From Mucilaginibacter sp. SG564 (GTDB taxonomy: Bacteria; Bacteroidota; Bacteroidia; Sphingobacteriales; Sphingobacteriaceae), in contig NZ_JABGNA010000008.1 in assembly GCF_013149275.1 (NCBI RefSeq), forward strand, positions 383,691 to 447,690: DNA of 64,000 nt. Direction: 5' to 3'. The number at the start of each line of letters is the position of its first letter. The first letter of the stretch is position 1. The notes below the pieces were generated by a model that was given only the letters and a program-made list of their open reading frames with translations, did no database searches and was not told the DNA's origin. The translations under genes and the position numbers were made by a program. Shown in pieces: positions 16,167 through 24,754 of the stretch.

Positions 16167-17318
16167 ATGAAACTAAGATTAGGAATGATCGGTGGTGGTC
16201 AGGGCGCGTTTATTGGCGCCGTGCACCGCATAGCCGCACGTATAGATGGTGAATATGAACTGGTTTGCGGCGCTTTTAGCAGCAATGCCGAAAAATCACA
16301 AGCCAGCGGTTTGTTATTGGGATTACCCGCCAATCGCATCTACAACTCATACACCGAACTCATCGAAAAAGAAAAACAACTGCCAGAGGACCAGCGCGTA
16401 CAGGTGATCAGTATTGTAACACCCAACCACGTACACTTCGCCCCAACAAAAATGGCGCTGGAAAATGGCTTTCATGTTGTTTTAGATAAACCCATGACTT
16501 TTTCTTTAGCCGAAGCCAAAGAGCTGGATAAAATAGTTAAGGCTACAGGTAAATTATTTTGCCTTACCCATACCTATACCGGCTACCCGATGGTAAAAGA
16601 AGCCAAACAATTAATAAAAGCAGGAAAATTAGGGGCCATCCGTAAAGTGTATGTAGAATATCCGCAGGGATGGCTCAGCAGCTTTTTGGAAGGCGATGAT
16701 AATAAACAGGCTTCATGGCGCACCGATCCGGGTAAAAGTGGCATAGCAGGTGCCATGGGCGATATCGGTACCCACGCCTTTAACTTGGCCGAATATGTGA
16801 CTGGTTTAGAGGTTACTAAAATTTGTGCCGATATAAATATCGTAGTTGAAGGTCGCAAATTGGATGATGACGGTGCCGCGCTGCTTAAATTCAACAATGG
16901 TGCGAGCGGCGTACTAACCGCTACCCAGATTGCCGCTGGCGAAGAAAATAACGTTAAAATACGCGTTTACGGCGAAAATGGCGGACTGGAATGGCACCAA
17001 AGCGATGCTAACTCATTAACCGTGATGTACACCGACAAACCGATGGAGGTATGGCGCACAGGCGGTGGTTACACCAGTTCGTTCGCGCAGCATAATACCC
17101 GTACACCCGCTGGTCACCCCGAAGGTTACCTGGAAGCCTTTGCCAACCTTTACTGCAACTTTGCGTTAACCGTTAAAGCTGGTATTGAGGGCAGAACTGC
17201 AACACCCGAAGAACTGGATTTTCCGGGAGTAAAAGAGGGGGTACGAGGCATGGCATTTATTGAAAATGTAATAGCCTCGGGCAAATCAGATAAAAAGTGG
17301 ACTGAATTTTCTATTTAA
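16167..17318 (+). CDS. Cytosolic Gfo/Idh/MocA family oxidoreductase
   Basis: The 383-residue protein has no signal peptide and starts straight into the Rossmann fold (LGMIGGGQGAFIGAVHRI). VVLDKPMTFS carries the conserved catalytic Lys of the family, and GDIGTHAFNLAEYVTG is the substrate-domain helix with its His. It should perform an NAD(P)-dependent sugar oxidation or reduction in the cytosol. It begins the second half of the block and is followed after 7 bases by a cytosolic isomerase, so these two very likely act in sequence on an imported keto-sugar. It differs from the exported paralogue at 13893 in length and in lacking the Tat region, giving one oxidoreductase on each side of the membrane. 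Confidence 0.9.
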   Translation: MKLRLGMIGGGQGAFIGAVHRIAARIDGEYELVCGAFSSNAEKSQASGLLLGLPANRIYNSYTELIEKEKQLPEDQRVQVISIVTPNHVHFAPTKMALENGFHVVLDKPMTFSLAEAKELDKIVKATGKLFCLTHTYTGYPMVKEAKQLIKAGKLGAIRKVYVEYPQGWLSSFLEGDDNKQASWRTDPGKSGIAGAMGDIGTHAFNLAEYVTGLEVTKICADINIVVEGRKLDDDGAALLKFNNGASGVLTATQIAAGEENNVKIRVYGENGGLEWHQSDANSLTVMYTDKPMEVWRTGGGYTSSFAQHNTRTPAGHPEGYLEAFANLYCNFALTVKAGIEGRTATPEELDFPGVKEGVRGMAFIENVIASGKSDKKWTEFSI

Positions 17319-17325
17319 AAAAACT

Positions 17326-18378
17326 ATGACAACTATAAAAGGACCTGCCATATTTTTAGCGCAGTTTATAGGCGATACAGCGCCATTTAACAGTTTGGAG
17401 TCTATTTGTAAATGGGCCGCAGGCCTGGGTTACAAAGGCGTTCAGTTGCCAACCAATGATGCCCGCTTTATCGATCTGCAAAAAGCTGCCGAAAGCAAAA
17501 CTTATGCTGATGAGATCAAAGGCATTGTGAACGCTGCCGGTTTGGAGATCACAGAACTATCAACCCACTTGCAAGGTCAGCTGGTAGCCGTAAACCCAGC
17601 TTATGATTCGCTATTTGATGCTTTCGCACCGGAGGCTGTTCGTAATAACCCGGTTGAAAGACAAAAATGGGCTGTGCAGCAAGTAAAATATGCCGCGCAG
17701 GCTTCCAAAAATTTAGGACTAAACGCCTCTGTAACTTTCAGCGGAGCTTTGCTTTGGCCAATGGTTTATCCATGGCCGCAACGGCCTGCAGGTATAGTAG
17801 ATACCGGATTTGATGAGCTGGCTAAGCGCTGGAAACCGATCCTGGATGTGTATGAAGACAATGGCATCGACCTTTGCTACGAAATTCACCCCGGCGAAGA
17901 CCTGCATGACGGTATCACTTATGAAATGTTCCTGGAAAAAGTGAACAATCATAAACGCGCCAACCTGTTGTATGATCCATCGCACTTTGTACTACAATGT
18001 CTGGATTATCTTGAATATATCGATATCTATCACGAGCGCATCAAAATGTTCCACGTAAAAGATGCCGAATTTAACCCTACTGGTCGCCAAGGTGTTTATG
18101 GTGGTTACCAGAACTGGGTAGATCGCGCGGGCCGTTTCCGTTCGTTGGGTGATGGCCAGGTTGATTTCAAGGGTATATTTAGCAAGTTAACTCAATATGA
18201 TTATAAAGGGTGGGCCGTATTAGAATGGGAATGCGCGCTTAAACATCCCGAAGATGGGGCAAGAGAAGGTGCCACATTTATCAAGGATCATATCATCAGG
18301 GTTACCGAGCGTGCTTTCGACGATTTCGCGGCATCAGGTTCTGATGAAGCTTTTAACAGGAAAATGCTGGGGATATAA
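17326..18378 (+). CDS. Cytosolic sugar phosphate isomerase/epimerase-like TIM-barrel protein
   Basis: The 350-residue protein lacks a signal peptide. It is an AP-endonuclease-2-like TIM barrel with candidate metal ligands in CYEIHPGEDLHDG, LLYDPSHFVLQC, FHVKDAEFNP and AVLEWECALK. It starts 7 bases after the Gfo gene stop and so is translated from the same message. Such proteins next to Gfo dehydrogenases convert keto-sugars or inositol-like intermediates; here it would process the product of the neighbouring dehydrogenase. It is longer than the Tat-exported isomerases of this locus and ends with an acidic helix. The exact reaction is unknown. Confidence 0.88.
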   Translation: MTTIKGPAIFLAQFIGDTAPFNSLESICKWAAGLGYKGVQLPTNDARFIDLQKAAESKTYADEIKGIVNAAGLEITELSTHLQGQLVAVNPAYDSLFDAFAPEAVRNNPVERQKWAVQQVKYAAQASKNLGLNASVTFSGALLWPMVYPWPQRPAGIVDTGFDELAKRWKPILDVYEDNGIDLCYEIHPGEDLHDGITYEMFLEKVNNHKRANLLYDPSHFVLQCLDYLEYIDIYHERIKMFHVKDAEFNPTGRQGVYGGYQNWVDRAGRFRSLGDGQVDFKGIFSKLTQYDYKGWAVLEWECALKHPEDGAREGATFIKDHIIRVTERAFDDFAASGSDEAFNRKMLGI

Positions 18379-18399
18379 TCACCCCTTGTCCTAAAATAC

Positions 18400-18485
18400 T
18401 TTGTCATCCTGAGCGTAGCGAAGTATCTGCTCGTCTGCATACATGTTCACGAATAGATACTTCGCTACACTCAGCATGACAAAAC
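18400..18485. repeat. Imperfect inverted repeat, GTCATCCTGAG...CTCAGCATGAC family
   Basis: TTTGTCATCCTGAGCGTAGC-GAAGTATCT pairs with AGATACTTCGCTACACTCAG-CATGACAAA. It lies between the isomerase gene and the MFS gene, and may act as a weak transcription or mRNA-decay barrier. Same family as 2678, 25707, 52400 and 61187. Confidence 0.8.
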
Positions 18486-18516
18486 ATAAAGGTGATAAGT
18501 GAGAAGGTAAAAGCAT

Positions 18517-18524
18517 TATATTTG
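18517..18524 (+). promoter_or_regulatory. Possible internal promoter -7 box (TATATTTG)
   Basis: TATATTTG matches the TAnnTTTG consensus exactly, 43 bases before the MFS gene start. No TTTG was found at a fitting distance upstream, so this is a candidate only. Confidence 0.3.
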
Positions 18525-18566
18525 GTAACCAATTAACCAATTAAATTAAAACCTAATTATCTTTAA

Positions 18567-19874
18567 ATGCAAACCATTAACCGTACACAGCTTTTCAGGG
18601 CCAGTTGTTTATCTCTGTTAGTAACATCACTATCCTTTGGTATCCGTGCAGGTATATTGAACGATCAGGGCGTCAGATTTCACCTTAATGGCTCAGAACT
18701 GGGCACTATTGCTGCAACAGCTTTTTGGGGCTTCCCCTTAGCTATCATTGTGGGGGGCTTTATTGTAGATATCATCGGCATGAAAAAATTGCTGGTATCG
18801 GCTTTTGTTTTTCATTTGATAGGTATCCTGCTTACCATTTTCGCTAATGGATACTGGACCCTGTTTCTGTCGACACTGATGATCGGTATCGCCAACGGAA
18901 CGGTCGAGGCTTCCTGTAATCCGTTGGTGGCTTCTTTATATACCGACAATAAAACCACCAAGCTTAATCACTTTCACTTGTGGTTCCCGGCGGGTATCGT
19001 GATCGGTACATTGGTTGTGTTTGGGCTGGATACAGCGCTGGCGCATGGTGTATCTCCAAAGCCTTACTGGATATCGCAGTTAGAAGTAGCCATTATGCTT
19101 ATTCCAACATTGATTTATGGCTTCCTGTTCTCCAAACTGGAGTTCCCGGTTACCGAAAGGGTATCAGCAGGTGTAAGCACAAGCGATATGTATGTTTCTT
19201 TGATGAACCCTTTATTTCTGTTCATGATCATCTGTATGTTTGGTACTGCTATCACAGAATTATTTACTAATCAATGGACGGATGTATTGTTCAAAACGGT
19301 TACCGACAATGCTATCCTAATTCTCACTTTCGTAGCATCCGTACAGGTATTGGGCAGGGCATTCGCCGGTCCCATCGTACACAGGTTGGCTCCTCAGGGC
19401 GTATTGCTTATTTCTGCGGTTTTATCGGCCCTGGGTATTTTCCTGATGGTTCACCTGCACGGCGACGCCATTTATCTGGCTGCTGTTGTTTTTGGATTAG
19501 GTGTAGCCTTTTTCTGGCCTTGTATGATAGGCTTTGTAGCCGAAAACCTGCCTCGTACCGGAGCTGTTGGCTTAAACCTGATGGGCGGTGCAGGCATGTT
19601 CGGCGTATCTATTTATATGATGTTTATGGGAGGACGTTATGATGCTATCATGGCTCAGAAACTTCCGGCAGGAGCCAGTCTGGATGCTTACCGGTCGGCA
19701 GCGGCAGGTACAGACATGGCTAAGGCTTTTGATGCGGCCAGGTCAGCGGCTGGTCCCGAAGTACTGAATACCACGCTCATTATTCCTGTAGCATTGATAG
19801 TTGCTTTCGGCGGTTTGGTATTATATATGCGCGGCAGAAAAAAAACAACGCCATTAAATACAGTTACCGTGTAA
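18567..19874 (+). CDS. MFS transporter, sugar-permease-like
   Basis: The 435-residue protein shows about 12 hydrophobic segments in two six-helix halves, with a cytosolic loop near the middle containing VTERVSAGVST. FWGFPLAIIVGGFIVDIIG in helix 2 is the typical MFS A-motif region, and FALGVAFFWPCMIGF-like segments mark the C-terminal half. It should be an inner-membrane secondary transporter. Its placement after the cytosolic Gfo/isomerase pair suggests import of the keto-sugar or of a product of periplasmic cleavage. A stretch near residue 375-400 (AAGTDMAKAFDAARSAAG) is an extra hydrophilic loop before the last helix. The substrate cannot be read from the sequence. Confidence 0.85.
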   Translation: MQTINRTQLFRASCLSLLVTSLSFGIRAGILNDQGVRFHLNGSELGTIAATAFWGFPLAIIVGGFIVDIIGMKKLLVSAFVFHLIGILLTIFANGYWTLFLSTLMIGIANGTVEASCNPLVASLYTDNKTTKLNHFHLWFPAGIVIGTLVVFGLDTALAHGVSPKPYWISQLEVAIMLIPTLIYGFLFSKLEFPVTERVSAGVSTSDMYVSLMNPLFLFMIICMFGTAITELFTNQWTDVLFKTVTDNAILILTFVASVQVLGRAFAGPIVHRLAPQGVLLISAVLSALGIFLMVHLHGDAIYLAAVVFGLGVAFFWPCMIGFVAENLPRTGAVGLNLMGGAGMFGVSIYMMFMGGRYDAIMAQKLPAGASLDAYRSAAAGTDMAKAFDAARSAAGPEVLNTTLIIPVALIVAFGGLVLYMRGRKKTTPLNTVTV

Positions 19875-20017
19875 AAAGTACACTGATTATGATAAAAAAT
19901 TGTATTTTTCGGCCGTATTATTCACCAATCCCAAAAAAACAGAAGTAAACCGGGCAGCTTAGTAAAAATAAAACAGATATGACCCTGCCAGGTTATTATT
20001 AAAAAAACAAAAAACTC

Positions 20018-20458
20018 ATGAAAAAGGCTTTTTTTATTCTTTGTATCAGCGCGGTAGTTACAGCTTGCGGTAGCAATTCATCAAACAAAGGCGGTAGCGA
20101 CAGCACCAGCGCGGCAAACCAAACCGCAAAAGCGGCTGATGCTAATGCTGATACCGTTGTAGCAAAAACAGGTACAGAAGCGGCTGGCGGATCAGCAGGT
20201 TCAGCCAAAGGCGAAAGTTTAATTGCTGCAGCAGATTGCAATACCTGCCATAAGGTTGATGTAAAAATAATAGGTCCTGCGTTTCAGGATGTAGCGGCTA
20301 AATATCCAGCTACAGAAACCAACATTGAAACCCTGGCTAAAAAAGTTATTGACGGTGGTAAAGGTAACTGGGGCGATATCCCAATGACACCACACCCAAC
20401 TGTATCTTTAGATGATGCTAAAGAAATGGTTAAATACGTTTTATCCCTGAAAAAATAA
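20018..20458 (+). CDS. Lipoprotein cytochrome c
   Basis: The 146-residue protein has a lipoprotein signal ending in VVTAC (Cys17) and a long Gly/Ala/Ser/Asn-rich linker to about residue 65. A single class I-type cytochrome c domain follows, with the heme site CNTCH at residues 74-78 and a candidate axial Met in GDIPMTPHP near 124. It is therefore a membrane-anchored, periplasmic one-heme electron carrier. In this block the obvious partner is the GMC/subunit 3 dehydrogenase, whose electrons it would relay to the respiratory chain. The neighbouring genes are all sugar-pathway genes, and there is no other respiratory gene here. Start and family are clear; partner assignment is inferred. Confidence 0.93.
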   Translation: MKKAFFILCISAVVTACGSNSSNKGGSDSTSAANQTAKAADANADTVVAKTGTEAAGGSAGSAKGESLIAAADCNTCHKVDVKIIGPAFQDVAAKYPATETNIETLAKKVIDGGKGNWGDIPMTPHPTVSLDDAKEMVKYVLSLKK

Positions 20459-20486
20459 CCTGATTTCATCTACTTAAAAAACAACT

Positions 20487-21731
20487 ATGACCACTGGAAT
20501 CAGGGTAAAACTTTCTGCCATGATGTTCCTCGAATTTTTTATTTGGGGAGCATGGTTTGTAACATTAGGAGCATTCTTAGATAAAACACTACATGCCACA
20601 GGCGTTCAGGCCGGATCTGTATTTTCTACCCAATCATGGGGTGCTATCATAGCGCCTTTTATTATTGGCTTAATTGCCGACAGGTATTTTAACGCCGAAA
20701 AAATATTAGGTATACTGCATATAGCAGGCGCTGTACTCATGTATCAGATGTACAAAGCATCAGATGTAGGCGCGTTTTACCCGTATGTATTGGGTTACAT
20801 GATATTGTATATGCCAACGCTTGCGCTGGTAAATTCCGTTTCATTTAACCAGATGACCGATCCGGAGAAGGAGTTTTCTTCTATCCGTGTTTGGGGAACT
20901 GTAGGTTGGATATTGGCGGGGGTATCGATAAGCTATTTGTTTCACTGGGATTCACCCAATGGCATTGCTCGGGGCTTTTTAAAAAACACCTTCCTCATGG
21001 CAGGAATTGCTTCCCTGGTTTTAGGTTTATTCAGTTTCACACTGCCAAACACTCCGCCTAAGGTTGCCAAAGGCGAAAAAGTTAGCGTTTCGCAGGTACT
21101 TGGTCTTGATGCATTGAAACTGCTGAAAGACAAGAACTTTGCGGTGTTCTTTGTGGCTTCTATCCTGATCTGTATTCCATTGGCGTTCTACTACCAAAAT
21201 GCAGGCGCCTTTTTAGCCGATATTAAGGTTGATAACCCAACCGGGAAAATGGCTATTGGTCAGGGTTCGGAGGTGTTGTTCCTGCTTTGCCTGCCTATCT
21301 TCTTTAAGAAATTCGGGTTTAAAAAAACAATCCTGGTAGGTATGCTGGCATGGGCGGTTAGGTACGCGATGTTTGCTTACGGTAACGCCGGCGAATTAAG
21401 CTTCCTGTTGCTCATAGGTATCGCGCTTCATGGTGTTTGTTATGATTTCTTCTTTGTTTCCGGACAGATCTATACTGATTCAAAGGCGGGTATTCAATAT
21501 AAAAGCGCCGCGCAGGGTATGATAACCCTGGCTACTTATGGTGTAGGTATGTTGATCGGCTTTTATATTGCCGGGTTAATTTCCGACAGTTATAACAGTC
21601 CTGCCGGGCATAATTGGAAAATGATATGGCTGATACCTGCCGGTATAGCGGCTGTAGTGTTTATCCTGTTTGTGCTGTTCTTTAAGGACAAAAAAGATAG
21701 TGAAGCTATTAATCAACCTGCAAATAACTAA
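20487..21731 (+). CDS. NupG-like nucleoside/sugar:proton symporter of the MFS
   Basis: The 414-residue inner-membrane protein resembles the nucleoside:H+ symporter family. MMFLEFFIWGAWFVTLGAF at the N-terminus and LIADRYFNAEKILG are typical, and about 12 hydrophobic segments are visible. It begins 28 bases after the cytochrome gene and its stop is 3 bases before the next gene, so it is translationally packed into the operon. In Bacteroidota such permeases frequently sit next to Gfo and TIM-barrel genes and probably import sugars rather than nucleosides. That use is inferred from context. Confidence 0.88.
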   Translation: MTTGIRVKLSAMMFLEFFIWGAWFVTLGAFLDKTLHATGVQAGSVFSTQSWGAIIAPFIIGLIADRYFNAEKILGILHIAGAVLMYQMYKASDVGAFYPYVLGYMILYMPTLALVNSVSFNQMTDPEKEFSSIRVWGTVGWILAGVSISYLFHWDSPNGIARGFLKNTFLMAGIASLVLGLFSFTLPNTPPKVAKGEKVSVSQVLGLDALKLLKDKNFAVFFVASILICIPLAFYYQNAGAFLADIKVDNPTGKMAIGQGSEVLFLLCLPIFFKKFGFKKTILVGMLAWAVRYAMFAYGNAGELSFLLLIGIALHGVCYDFFFVSGQIYTDSKAGIQYKSAAQGMITLATYGVGMLIGFYIAGLISDSYNSPAGHNWKMIWLIPAGIAAVVFILFVLFFKDKKDSEAINQPANN

Positions 21732-21734
21732 ACA

Positions 21735-22628
21735 ATGGGATCAAACCAAAACCGGAGATCGGCTATCAAAAACATGCTTGCGGGCACGGCGGCAATCACA
21801 GCGTCGGGCGTGCTTACCTCATTTACATCAACCGAACAAGATAAACAGATGTTACCTGATACGCTTAAAGGAAATATTAACCATGCGGTTTGCCGCTGGT
21901 GTTATGGCGATATAAGTGTGGAGCAACTTTGCATAGCTGCCAAAGATATCGGCATCAAAGGGATCGACCTGGTTGGCCCTGCCGACTGGCCTACGCTTAA
22001 AAAGTATGGCCTGTACTCATCTATGTGTAATGGTGCCGAGATAAACCTCACCGATGGTTTTGGTGATAAGCAGTTTCATGCCCAATTGCAGAAGAACTAT
22101 ACGGAAATGATCCCTAAGGTGGCAGCTGCAGGGTATAAAAACCTTATCTGCTTTAGTGGTAGCCGCCGTGGTAAGGATAACGAAACCGGCTGGAACAACT
22201 GTGTGGAAGGTCTGAAACCCTTGGTAGCTCTTGCCGAAAAGCATAATGTAGTATTGGTAATGGAACTGCTGAACAGTAAGATAGACCATAAAGATTACCA
22301 ATGCGACCGTGTATCATGGGGGGCTGAGCTTTGCAGAAGACTCGGCTCCGAAAACTTTAAGCTGCTGTATGATATATACCACATGCAGATAGATGAAGGC
22401 GATGTGATCCGTAATATCCGAGACAATCACCAATACATCGCGCACTATCATACCGGTGGTGTACCCGGCCGTAACGAAATTGACGATACGCAGGAGTTAT
22501 ATTACCCGGCCATTATGAAAGCTATAGTAGGCGTAGGGCATAAAGGCTTTGTAGCACAGGAATTTATTCCGAAGCAACCAGATCATATCGCTTCTTTACG
22601 TAAAGCGGTACATATTTGCGATGTTTAA
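21735..22628 (+). CDS. Hydroxypyruvate isomerase-like TIM-barrel protein with twin-arginine start
   Basis: The 297-residue protein starts MGSNQNRRSAIKNMLAG followed by a hydrophobic stretch, a Tat-type signal, so it is probably exported. The barrel core matches the hydroxypyruvate isomerase-like family: VLVMELLNSK, LLYDIYHMQIDEGD and HYHTGGVPGRNE hold the expected Glu, Asp, His and Arg. The gene starts 3 bases after the permease stop. Despite the family name, it is more likely a keto-sugar isomerase, epimerase or hydratase in this context. It is clearly different in sequence from the two other exported barrels at 10675 and 22680. The exact activity is unknown. Confidence 0.87.
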   Translation: MGSNQNRRSAIKNMLAGTAAITASGVLTSFTSTEQDKQMLPDTLKGNINHAVCRWCYGDISVEQLCIAAKDIGIKGIDLVGPADWPTLKKYGLYSSMCNGAEINLTDGFGDKQFHAQLQKNYTEMIPKVAAAGYKNLICFSGSRRGKDNETGWNNCVEGLKPLVALAEKHNVVLVMELLNSKIDHKDYQCDRVSWGAELCRRLGSENFKLLYDIYHMQIDEGDVIRNIRDNHQYIAHYHTGGVPGRNEIDDTQELYYPAIMKAIVGVGHKGFVAQEFIPKQPDHIASLRKAVHICDV

Positions 22629-22679
22629 ACCTTATGGTTTACAACTGCTCTAACCAATACATTAACCAAATAATTATAC

Positions 22680-23555
22680 ATGACAACCAGAAGAACGTTC
22701 TTAGCACAAGCCGGATTAGTTGCGGCAGGTGTGATGATAAAACCTAATTTACTATCGGCCAAAAGTACCAATGGTGTAGGGCTGCAATTATATAGCTTGC
22801 GTGATCAACTGCCAAAAGACGTAAAAGGGGTGATAGCACAGGTTGCCAAAGCCGGTTACAAAGAAGTAGAAACCTTTGGTTTTAATCAGCAAACCGGTTA
22901 TTGGGGTTTACAGGGTAAAGATTTTGGTCAGCTGTTAAAAGATAACGGCTTGAGCACACCAAGCGGGCACTATGGCCTTGACCAGTATTTTGGCAGTGGT
23001 AAAACCGACGATCTGAAAGCATATATCGAAGTGGCCAATACCATCGGTCAAACTTATATTATTATCCCTTCGCTTAACCACAACTTTATCAAAACGGTTG
23101 ACGACTGCAAAGGTGTTGCCGAAAAGATGAATAAGATTGCCGAGATCTGCAAGGCATCTGGCTTAAAACTGGGCTACCATAACCATAATTTTGAATGGCA
23201 CCCGGTAGGAGATACTACTTTTTATGATGTAGTACTGAACAATACCGATCCTAAACTGGTGAATATGGAAATGGACTTGTACTGGGTAGTTCGCGCCGGT
23301 CAGGATCCGTTGGCTATATTCCAGAAACATCCGGGTCGTTTTACCTTTGTACACATTAAGGACCGTGATAAAACCAATGCCGAACTGAACACCGAAATTG
23401 GCAATGGCGATATTGATTTTAAAACCATTTTAGGCAAAGCCAAACTGGCCGGCATTAAACATTTTATTGTTGAGCAGGAAAACTATACCAATATCGATCC
23501 GTATGTGAGCATTGCCAAAAGTGCATCGTACTTAAAAAATACATTACATGTTTAA
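22680..23555 (+). CDS. Tat-exported sugar phosphate isomerase/epimerase-like TIM-barrel protein
   Basis: The 291-residue protein has a short Tat signal (TTRRTFLAQAGLVAAGVMI) and a compact AP-endonuclease-2 TIM barrel (VGLQLYSLRDQL, GYHNHNFEWHPVG, FVHIKDRDK, HFIVEQENY). It resembles the protein encoded at 10675, including the SGHYGL/SGHTVM and GYHNHNFE strands, and the two are probably paralogues with related tasks. It is located between the hydroxypyruvate isomerase-like gene and the DUF1080 gene, 51 bases after the former. It likely acts on keto-sugars in the periplasm. Whether it isomerises or hydrates its substrate cannot be told. Confidence 0.88.
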   Translation: MTTRRTFLAQAGLVAAGVMIKPNLLSAKSTNGVGLQLYSLRDQLPKDVKGVIAQVAKAGYKEVETFGFNQQTGYWGLQGKDFGQLLKDNGLSTPSGHYGLDQYFGSGKTDDLKAYIEVANTIGQTYIIIPSLNHNFIKTVDDCKGVAEKMNKIAEICKASGLKLGYHNHNFEWHPVGDTTFYDVVLNNTDPKLVNMEMDLYWVVRAGQDPLAIFQKHPGRFTFVHIKDRDKTNAELNTEIGNGDIDFKTILGKAKLAGIKHFIVEQENYTNIDPYVSIAKSASYLKNTLHV

Positions 23556-23566
23556 GAGGTGGTGAA

Positions 23567-23645
23567 TAGTGAGCGGTGAGTTGTAAATAGTTAGGAATTT
23601 GCTTACTCTATCAAACCACTCTCCGCTCACTACTCACCACTCACT
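23567..23645. repeat. Inverted repeat of GGTGAGT / ACTCACC words
   Basis: GTGGTGAATAGTGAGCGG on the left is complementary to CCGCTCACTACTCACCAC on the right with one mismatch, across a loop of about 35 bases. It fills the gap before the DUF1080 gene. Confidence 0.8.
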
Positions 23646-23671
23646 AATTTAAAACCAACTATAATACTGAT

Positions 23672-24442
23672 ATGAAATATCCAATTGTATTAACAGCGCT
23701 TTTAGCAGGAAGCTTTTTTGCAGCCAGCGCGCAACAGGCAAAACCAGAAGATACCGAAACCTGGGAACCAATACCAAAAGTAGTTGTTCCGGGAAAAGTA
23801 TTGGGCGAGGCCCCGTCTGACGCTATTGTTTTATTTGATGGCAAAAATCAGGACGAATGGGTTTCTGTGGCTGATCAAACACCGGCAACATGGGTGGTTA
23901 AAGGCGGTATTTTAACCGTTGATAAAACCAAAGGCAATATCGAAACCAAAAGAAAATTTACCAATTATCAGCTGCATATTGAATGGCGCGTACCTGCCAA
24001 CATTGCCGGCGAAGGACAGGCCCGCGGTAATAGCGGTATTTTCCTGGCCTCATTAGGCAAAGGCGATGCCGGTTATGAGCTACAGGTTTTAGATTCATAC
24101 CAAAACAAAACTTATGTTAACGGTATGGCTGGCAGTTTGTACAAACAAGCTATCCCATTGGCAAACCCTTGCCGTAAACCAGGCGAATGGAACGTGTATG
24201 ATGTAATCTGGACCGCACCAGTATTTAACGAGGATGGTTCATTAAAATCGGCAGCCAAAGCTACCGTATTCTTTAACGGTGTACTGGTTGAAAATAACTT
24301 TGAACTATGGGGCCCAACCCAATACATTGGTAAGGCATCATACGAAGGTAAAAAACATGGTGCCGCTCCAATCAAATTACAGGCACACGGCGATAAAAGC
24401 GAACCGCTTAGCTTCCGGAATATCTGGGTGCGCGAGTTGTAA
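23672..24442 (+). CDS. DUF1080 protein, 3-keto-glycoside (3-keto-disaccharide) hydrolase-like
   Basis: The 256-residue protein has a signal peptide (1-21, ...AASAQ) and one DUF1080 domain covering the rest. The family's hallmarks are visible: AIVLFDGKNQDEWV, GNSGIFLASLGKGDAGYELQ-like strand, QVLDSYQNKTY, GEWNVYDVIW and IKLQAHGDKSEPLSFRNIW. The domain is a concanavalin-like jelly roll named for 3-keto-disaccharide hydrolase activity: it releases the aglycone from glycosides already oxidised at C3. With a sugar dehydrogenase in the same operon this gives an oxidise-then-cleave route. It is the last gene of the block; an intrinsic terminator follows 30 bases later. Confidence 0.9.
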   Translation: MKYPIVLTALLAGSFFAASAQQAKPEDTETWEPIPKVVVPGKVLGEAPSDAIVLFDGKNQDEWVSVADQTPATWVVKGGILTVDKTKGNIETKRKFTNYQLHIEWRVPANIAGEGQARGNSGIFLASLGKGDAGYELQVLDSYQNKTYVNGMAGSLYKQAIPLANPCRKPGEWNVYDVIWTAPVFNEDGSLKSAAKATVFFNGVLVENNFELWGPTQYIGKASYEGKKHGAAPIKLQAHGDKSEPLSFRNIWVREL

Positions 24443-24472
24443 TATCTCATATTCGTTTAAAAAAAATCCAGG

Positions 24473-24502
24473 GCCCGTAAGCGATAGCTTATGGGCTTTT
24501 TT
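24473..24502 (+). terminator. Intrinsic terminator closing the keto-sugar operon
   Basis: GCCCGTAAGC (24473-24482) pairs with GCTTATGGGC (24487-24496), with one G-T pair and a GATA loop, followed by TTTTTTG. It lies 30 bases after the DUF1080 stop and marks the likely end of the long transcript that begins near 12145. Confidence 0.88.
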
Positions 24503-24534
24503 GAATAATAGCCATGATTCATTACTTATAAAAA

Positions 24535-24622
24535 CATGTCATTGCAAGCGCAGCGTGGCAATCTCCTCGCATGCATATTGAACGCGATGAGATTGCTTCG
24601 TCGTTCCTTCTCGCAATGACAT
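24535..24622. repeat. Imperfect inverted repeat, GTCATTGC..GCAATGAC family
   Basis: CATGTCATTGCAAGCGCAGC-GTGGCAATCT pairs with AGATTGCTTCGTCGTTCC-TTCTCGCAATGACAT. Relatives are at 34996-35085 and 63864-63953, and an incomplete one at about 2336-2360. The rest of the 312-base gap to the NIPSNAP gene holds only a small AAAGGG/CCCTTT hairpin at 24652-24668. Confidence 0.8.
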
Positions 24623-24754
24623 AAAGGGAATATGCCATGAGTAGTAGCGTCAAAGGGCGACACCCTTTTAATATTGTTTATTCCTATTTTCTACTTATTA
24701 AAAAAACAAAAAATCACCAGATTTGAACCTATCTTTACCGCATTTAATAAACTC

